Shown: positions 59,334-64,000 of the stretch, piece by piece
How positions within the stretch are numbered: the first letter of the stretch is position 1
Layout: each line of letters begins with the position of its first letter
Origin: JAUIJL01 sp965366625
Lineage (GTDB): Bacteria; Acidobacteriota; Thermoanaerobaculia; Multivoradales; J023
Assembly (NCBI GenBank): GCA_965366625.1
Contig: CBDUGP010000023.1
Coordinates: 1 to 64,000 of the forward strand
Direction of reading: 5' to 3'
DNA: 64,000 bases
Position numbers and translations under genes: made by a program
Notes under the pieces: generated by a model
Databases searched by the model: none
Seen by the model: the letters and a program-made list of their open reading frames with translations, nothing else
Told to the model about the DNA's origin: nothing

Positions 59334-59936
59334 ATGAGCCGAGAGAAGACTTCACCATGGCTCGCCGTCGGTGTGGTGGTGAGTTTGAGTTTCGCATTGT
59401 CGGGTGCTTTGCAGCTGAACGAAGGGAAGAGCCTACCCGTGGATCCGAATTTCGTCGACGATCCCAATCCGCTCGCCAGGATAGGCGAGCGGAACCTGAC
59501 GGCCACAGATCTACGCCGTGCGGTAGAGTCGCAAATGGGTTTGCGCCGCGAGGCCATGGGCGTGGAGGAGTTGGGGGATTTGCTGCGATCCCTCATCGAC
59601 GAGGAGCTGCTGGTCCAGAGGGCCCAAGCTTTAGGGTTGGTCGATACGGATCCCTCTCTGCGCCGGGCATTGGTGATCGCCATGAAGGAAAAGGTCTTGT
59701 CGGCCCTTCCGGCGCCGACCGCAGAAGAGATCGAAGCCTTCTATGGCTCCCACTCCGAGGAATATAGACGGCCTCTCGACGAGGTTGAGCCTCGGGTGTT
59801 GCGAGATTTTGAGCGGGCTCGTCGGCAGGAAGCCTTGGATAAATATTTGGCGGACCAGCGCTCGAAAGTGTCGATTGAGCGCTTCTTGGGCAGCACCGGA
59901 ACGGAAGCCAAGCCAGAGTCGGAGCCTGAGCCATGA
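59334..59936 (+). CDS. exported SurA/PpiC-type N-domain protein 1
   Basis: This 200-residue protein has a single N-terminal membrane anchor or signal (about 9-28, LAVGVVVSLSFALSGALQL). A SurA_N-like helical chaperone domain (about 45-180) follows: ARIGERNLTATDLRRAVESQ, LLRSLIDEELLVQRAQALGL, and VLRDFERARRQEALDKYLAD, where the rotamase domain would normally be. No parvulin domain is present. The ATG at 59334 is chosen because the upstream 22 residues are not signal-like. It overlaps the next gene (ATGA). Probably a periplasmic chaperone for the HupE-like permease or its metal supply (context inference). Confidence 0.75.
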   Translation: MSREKTSPWLAVGVVVSLSFALSGALQLNEGKSLPVDPNFVDDPNPLARIGERNLTATDLRRAVESQMGLRREAMGVEELGDLLRSLIDEELLVQRAQALGLVDTDPSLRRALVIAMKEKVLSALPAPTAEEIEAFYGSHSEEYRRPLDEVEPRVLRDFERARRQEALDKYLADQRSKVSIERFLGSTGTEAKPESEPEP

Positions 59937-60628
59937 GCGGCTATGCACGGAGCGAACGGCTTCCGACCCTGATCGGCCTGCTCCTGGCAGCCCTGGTTGG
60001 GATCGGTCTCGGATGGCAAAGCGCGAACCGGGGCGAGCCGGTTCAGGACGGGCAGAACACTGCGACCACCGACGAGCAGACCGTCACGAATTCAGCGGTG
60101 GCCAAGGTTGGGCAGGTCGGCATATTGACAGTGGAGGTGGAGGCCAAGTTGCGAGAAATGGGCGTGGATCCAGCGTCCGCAAGCCCGGAGCAGGCCTCTG
60201 AAGCCCTTGAAGTGCTGATCGAGGAGGAGCTGTGGCTGCAAGCTGCCCTGGCCGGCGACGTGCTTCGGGATCATCGTGGCCTGAGGGACGCCGTGGTCCG
60301 ACGCATGCTCGATGTTATTTTTCCCGCCGCCGACGAGCTGGATGAAGCTTCCCTGAAGCGTCTCTATGAAGAGAAATATCCACGGGATCAGGAAACCGCC
60401 CCACCGTTCGAGAAAGTTCGATTCCGGTTGGAAAAAGAACAGCAACGAATCCGCAATAGCCGAGCCCTGGAGCAATACCTGCTTTGGCTTCGTCAAAGCA
60501 CCGAGGTAGAGATGCTGGCGCAAGAGTCTGATCTAAGAGATTTACTGGTCACGGTCTACGGCGACAACGCGCCAGTCCTGACTGATGGCGTTGAGGCGGA
60601 CGGGCCGATCGAGGGGTCCAAGCCATGA
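59933..60628 (+). CDS. exported SurA/PpiC-type N-domain protein 2
   Basis: This 231-residue paralogue of the preceding protein has a TM or signal at about 10-28 (TLIGLLLAALVGIGLGWQS), then AKVGQVGILTVEVEAKLREMGVD and ALEVLIEEELWLQAALAGDVLRD, with a C-terminal helix KVRFRLEKEQQRIRNSRALEQYLLWLR. It also lacks a parvulin domain. It is coupled on both sides (ATGA overlaps at 59933 and 60625). Paired short SurA-like proteins before a HupE gene form a recurrent cassette in several Gram-negative lineages (my recollection of family context). Confidence 0.75.
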   Translation: MSGYARSERLPTLIGLLLAALVGIGLGWQSANRGEPVQDGQNTATTDEQTVTNSAVAKVGQVGILTVEVEAKLREMGVDPASASPEQASEALEVLIEEELWLQAALAGDVLRDHRGLRDAVVRRMLDVIFPAADELDEASLKRLYEEKYPRDQETAPPFEKVRFRLEKEQQRIRNSRALEQYLLWLRQSTEVEMLAQESDLRDLLVTVYGDNAPVLTDGVEADGPIEGSKP

Positions 60629-61869
60629 GCACCAGGATGATCTGGATTGCGGGTTCGCTCGTTCTGCTCACAGTCTTTCTGGTGTTGCCACCCGCCTGGG
60701 GCCACGCCCGGAGCCACTCGTTCTCGGATTGGATCTTCGGTGACGGGGAGGTCCACATGACCTTCACCGTGGCGGAACTCGAAGTTCGGCGTTTGTTGGA
60801 AACCTCCGCTTCGGGAACCCAATCTGAAGACGAGCTTTACCGTGGGTTGGCGCAGGCCCTCGAATCTGGGATGCGGCTGGAAATCTCGGGTAGGCCCTGC
60901 GAGAGCACGGCCTACGAGAAATTGCCGTCGTCGGCCGGGTTCCTGCGCATGGGTGCCCGTTTCAGCTGCCCTAGAGCCCTGGGGGTAGCGGGTGGAGCCG
61001 AGCTGGCGGTTGCGGTCTTCTTTGACCAAATCCCCGATCATCTGCACTTCGCGAAGGTCCAGCGACTGGAAGACGCCACCGATCAACCCTCGCTGAGCGA
61101 ATGGGTTTTCAGCGCCGACCAAAGAACTCAGCGGCTGTCGAATCTCGGGAGTTCTTCCGTCTTTTGGCGTTATTTGGTGCTCGGCGTCGAGCATATTCTG
61201 ATCGGCCTCGACCATTTGGCGTTTGTGCTGGCGTTGCTCATCCTTTGTGCTCGGCCGCGGGATCTGGTGCTGCTGGTCACCGGTTTCACGGTCGGCCACA
61301 GCATCACTTTGAGCCTGGCGGTGCTCGGCTGGGTGCAACCCAACATCCCAGTGATCGAAGCTTTCATCGGTTTTACCATCGCCTTGGTGGCCGCCGAGCA
61401 CGTGGCACGTTCCACCGGCGCTTTTCGTCCCGTGGCGGTGGCTGGAGCTTGTGGTTTGGCGCTTTGGGGCCTGGTCAAATTCATCGGCGGTCCCGGCCTG
61501 CCGTTGATCACCCTGCTGGGGCTGGCGGTGTTCACCGCCCTCTATTTGAGCCTGGTTCAAGACGAGCGTTGGGCGACCCTCTCACGTCCGGGTCTGACCA
61601 TCGGCTTCGGTTTGGTCCACGGCTTCGGTTTTGCCAGCGTCTTGATGGATTTAGGACTGGCGCCGGGTCGGTTGGCGGCATCTCTAGTGGGATTCAACCT
61701 GGGGGTCGAACTGGGCCAGCTCCTGGTGATCGCTCTGTTGTTGATCCCGGCTGCGCTCCTGCGCGCAGCGCGTTTTCAGAGCCTCAGAGGGCCGTTGCTC
61801 GATGGGGTTGCGGCCTTGCTCTGCGCCCTCGGCCTGTTCTGGCTGGTCCAGAGGGGTTTGATGGTCTGA
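60625..61869 (+). CDS. HupE/UreJ-family membrane protein (HupE_UreJ_2 type)
   Basis: This 414-residue protein has a signal (about 6-28), a periplasmic N-terminal domain (30-185) and a six- to seven-helix membrane domain. The membrane domain starts with LGVEHILIGLDHLAFVLALL, which carries the metal-binding HxxxGxDH motif. It continues FTVGHSITLSLAVLGW, AAEHVARSTGAF and FGLVHGFGFASVLMDLGL, each with a conserved His in the membrane. HupE/UreJ proteins move or bind nickel or cobalt; this large-periplasmic-domain subfamily is poorly characterised. Third gene of the operon. Confidence 0.87.
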   Translation: MSTRMIWIAGSLVLLTVFLVLPPAWGHARSHSFSDWIFGDGEVHMTFTVAELEVRRLLETSASGTQSEDELYRGLAQALESGMRLEISGRPCESTAYEKLPSSAGFLRMGARFSCPRALGVAGGAELAVAVFFDQIPDHLHFAKVQRLEDATDQPSLSEWVFSADQRTQRLSNLGSSSVFWRYLVLGVEHILIGLDHLAFVLALLILCARPRDLVLLVTGFTVGHSITLSLAVLGWVQPNIPVIEAFIGFTIALVAAEHVARSTGAFRPVAVAGACGLALWGLVKFIGGPGLPLITLLGLAVFTALYLSLVQDERWATLSRPGLTIGFGLVHGFGFASVLMDLGLAPGRLAASLVGFNLGVELGQLLVIALLLIPAALLRAARFQSLRGPLLDGVAALLCALGLFWLVQRGLMV

Positions 61870-62070
61870 CCTGCCCGGATATAGTCTCAGTACTCAAATC
61901 GAATCCTTTACCGTTGGCCGACCGTTGGTCAGGTCGTAGAACTTCAGTCCACAAGACGCCCACAGAACGTCTCCACAACGGCAGACCCGTGGGCCGTTGG
62001 ATTGCAGCCTGCCGAATGTTTCATCCGTTTTCGGCCTCCCTGCGAAGGACTGATCGGAGGCGAAATATCG

Positions 62071-62892
62071 ATGGAGGTTGGACATTTGTTCGAAATCTGG
62101 TGGTGGGGCTTGGGGGCGGTTTTGGCTGCCACCTTCCTACTGTGGCTGTGGAGCATCCGATTGCAGGACGTCAGCATCGTGGACTCTTTTTGGAGCCTGG
62201 GATTCGTTCTGACGGTTTGGATTTATGCATTTTCGGGTTCCAACGACGGCCGGCTATCGACCACTCAATGGCTGCATGCCGGTCTGGTGACGTTGTGGGG
62301 AATCCGGTTGGCCGGCCATATCGCTTGGCGCCACCACAAGTCCGGTACGGAAGATTATCGATATCGGGCTATGAGGGAGCACCATGGTCCGAGCTTCAGG
62401 TGGCAGAGCTTGTTCCGGGTTTTTTGGCTTCAAGGCTTGTTGATCTCCGTCATCGGCTTGCCTTTGCTTTTTGTCCAGGTTGCCCCGCCGACGGCGAATC
62501 TGGAGTGGACGCAACCCGCTTTCCTCGTTCTTTTTGCCATCGGCCTATTTTTCGAAGCCGTGGGCGATTGGCAACTGGCCCGGTTCAAGGCCAATCCCGA
62601 AAATAAGGGGCGGGTTCTGAATAGTGGTTTGTGGCGTTACAGCCGACATCCGAATTATTTCGGCGATGCGGTCATTTGGTGGGCCTATTGGATTTTGGCC
62701 TGTGGATTCGAAAACGGGGTGTGGACCCTTCCGAGCACCTTGTTGATGACCTTCTTCTTGCTCAAGGTCAGCGGGGTCAACTTGTTGGAAAAAACGATCG
62801 TCGATCGACGCCCCGGCTATCGCGAATATATAGAGCAGACTCCGGCATTTTTTCCTTGGTTCCCTCGGCGCAGGGGTGGGGGTGAAGCTTGA
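62071..62892 (+). CDS. DUF1295 membrane protein (steroid 5-alpha-reductase-like)
   Basis: This 273-residue protein has about six membrane helices. The C-terminal signature is NSGLWRYSRHPNYFGDAVIWWAYW (RYSRHPNYFG is diagnostic), then LLKVSGVNLLEKTI and RRPGYREYIEQTPAFFPW, typical of DUF1295 / NAD(P)H-dependent lipid reductases. A GGAGG site 10 bases before the ATG at 62071 supports this start over the frame opening at 62002. It is coupled to the FAD-enzyme gene (TTGA overlap). In other bacteria this family is linked with cyclopropane or furan fatty acid synthesis genes. Confidence 0.88.
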   Translation: MEVGHLFEIWWWGLGAVLAATFLLWLWSIRLQDVSIVDSFWSLGFVLTVWIYAFSGSNDGRLSTTQWLHAGLVTLWGIRLAGHIAWRHHKSGTEDYRYRAMREHHGPSFRWQSLFRVFWLQGLLISVIGLPLLFVQVAPPTANLEWTQPAFLVLFAIGLFFEAVGDWQLARFKANPENKGRVLNSGLWRYSRHPNYFGDAVIWWAYWILACGFENGVWTLPSTLLMTFFLLKVSGVNLLEKTIVDRRPGYREYIEQTPAFFPWFPRRRGGGEA

Positions 62893-64000
62893 GAATCGCT
62901 ATTGTCGGGGCGGGGATCTCCGGATTGGTCGCGGCTTATCTGCTCGATCGTCGCCACGAGGTGAGGGTCTTCGAAGCGGCTCAACACGCCGGCGGTCATA
63001 CCTTCACGTTTGAGGTCGAGGAAGAGCGTGGCAGCGGCGTAGACAGAGACGCAGACAGGAAAGTCTCCGTAGACATGGGATTCATCGTTTACAACGACCG
63101 GACCTATCCCAATTTTTGTCGATTGCTCGACGAACTCGGGGTCGAGACCCAAGAGAGCGACATGAGCTTTGGCGTGCGCAATGATCGAACCGGATTGGAG
63201 TATTGCGGCTCTTCGAGCTTGAACCAGTTATTTGCCCAGCGGAGCAATCTGGTCCGCCCGAGCTTCTATCGCATGATCTCCGGCATCTTCAAGTTCCATC
63301 GCCGGGCCTCTGAGCTTTCCGACGATGAACGGGCCATGAGCCTCGGGGAATTCTTAGAACGAGAGCGTCTTCCGACGCCGTTTGTGGAGAGTTATTTGGT
63401 TCCCATGATCTCGGCGATTTGGTCTACGGATCCGTCGCGCATTTTCGATTTTCCCTTGCGTACGTTGGTGAGCTTCTTGGACAACCACGGCATGCTGCAG
63501 GTCCGAGACCGCCCGCAATGGAGGGTGGTTAAAGGTGGTTCCCAACGTTACGTTGAGAAGCTGACCGCCAAGCTTGCCAATGGTGTCGAAACCGGCACTC
63601 CGGTTTCGTCGGTCAAGAGGCGGGGGCATAACGTGGAAGTCAAATTGCAAGACGGTCCGCTGGAAGCCTTCGACGCGGTGGTTTTTGCCACCCACAGTGA
63701 CCGCACCTTGGAGATCCTCGGTGATGCTACGGACCTGGAAAGGGAGGTTCTGAAGGCCATTCCCTATCAAGCCAATGACGTGGTTTTACACACGGACCGC
63801 AATCTCATGCCCCGTCGACGTTTAGCCTGGGCGAGCTGGAATTATTATTTGGGCGCAGGTCGCAGGGGAGGGGGACGTGAGCCCCAAACCGCCGGGCCGG
63901 CAGGTAGCACGGTCACCTATTGGATGAATCGACTGCAATCCCTGGAGAGCGAAACCGATTATTTGGTCACCCTGAACCGAACCGGGGATATCGATCCGAG
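62889..64000 (+). CDS. FAD-dependent amine-oxidase-like protein, partial
   Basis: At least 370 residues are present, and the gene runs off the right edge. It starts with TTG overlapping the DUF1295 stop. Features are the N-terminal dinucleotide motif RIAIVGAGISGLVAAYLLDR, FEAAQHAGGHTFTFEVEEER and DMGFIVYNDRTYPNFCRLLD (the COG2907 family hallmark), then QWRVVKGGSQRYVEKLT and VFATHSDRTLEILGDAT. COG2907 proteins usually sit next to DUF1365 and cyclopropane-fatty-acid-synthase-like genes, which I would expect just beyond the window. An acidic insertion (GSGVDRDADRKVS) follows the FAD motif region. Confidence 0.88.
   Translation, partial: MRIAIVGAGISGLVAAYLLDRRHEVRVFEAAQHAGGHTFTFEVEEERGSGVDRDADRKVSVDMGFIVYNDRTYPNFCRLLDELGVETQESDMSFGVRNDRTGLEYCGSSSLNQLFAQRSNLVRPSFYRMISGIFKFHRRASELSDDERAMSLGEFLERERLPTPFVESYLVPMISAIWSTDPSRIFDFPLRTLVSFLDNHGMLQVRDRPQWRVVKGGSQRYVEKLTAKLANGVETGTPVSSVKRRGHNVEVKLQDGPLEAFDAVVFATHSDRTLEILGDATDLEREVLKAIPYQANDVVLHTDRNLMPRRRLAWASWNYYLGAGRRGGGREPQTAGPAGSTVTYWMNRLQSLESETDYLVTLNRTGDIDP

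Overview
The window is about 64 kb of a bacterial chromosome that is roughly 60% GC. Most genes sit in short operons with TGATG, ATGA or GTGA stop/start overlaps. The gene mix points to a heterotrophic, probably aerobic, Gram-negative bacterium. It includes CRTAC1-type FG-GAP proteins with an ASPIC/UnbV tail, a DUF3857/transglutaminase/TPR giant, several TPR proteins, eukaryote-like Ser/Thr kinases, FadE, a homodimeric pyruvate dehydrogenase, PilZ, and many secreted proteins. Acidobacteriota (Thermoanaerobaculia/Holophagae-like) is my best guess, by inference only; there is no rRNA or other phylogenetic marker to settle it.

Layout. 1-3490 looks like the end of an integrated island. It is lower in GC, all minus strand, and has three genes or gene remnants that share the same sequence just after their stop codons. 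It also has a strong operator/promoter and the 3' half of a tRNA-Leu(UAA), a classic attachment-site scar. 3520-9376 is housekeeping and secreted proteins (YbaK, DUF3857-transglutaminase-TPR, an SGNH hydrolase). 9418-20064 is a surface/polysaccharide and TPR block: CRTAC1, TPR, bactofilin-like, two O-antigen-ligase/Wzy-like proteins around a UDP-sugar dehydrogenase. 20072-23675 is a three-gene signalling operon (receiver-Ser/Thr kinase, histidine kinase, single-domain receiver). 23774-27736 is TetR, a FabH-like condensing enzyme with a missing catalytic His, and a ThDP enzyme. 28380-33335 is xdhABC. 33546-41349 holds RsgA, SRAP, FadE, a secreted protein and a cNMP-sensor/kinase fusion. 41374-47397 is the complete pyruvate dehydrogenase operon.

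The two most interesting loci are adjacent. First, 47593-48736 encodes three consecutive small proteins of the RebB (R-body / refractile body) type, overlapping by one base each. Second, 49253-54120 is a selenium locus. Its selD gene reads through an in-frame UGA, which I interpret as selenocysteine at the catalytic position. A textbook bacterial SECIS hairpin starts at that UGA, with an apical stem exactly 11 nt downstream and a GGUC loop. Immediately downstream is a four-gene ABC transporter of the phosphonate/putative-selenate class. A 158-bp foldback element with TTAG target-site duplications (48866-49031) lies between the two loci.

54117-64000 holds a Nudix-metallo-beta-lactamase fusion, a PilZ/AMIN-like envelope protein, ornithine aminotransferase, a SurA-like pair co-transcribed with a HupE/UreJ metal permease, and a DUF1295 plus FAD amine-oxidase pair that runs off the right edge. 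A recurring feature is short in-frame tandem duplication (12-16 bp units) inside linkers, a signal peptide and intergenic DNA.
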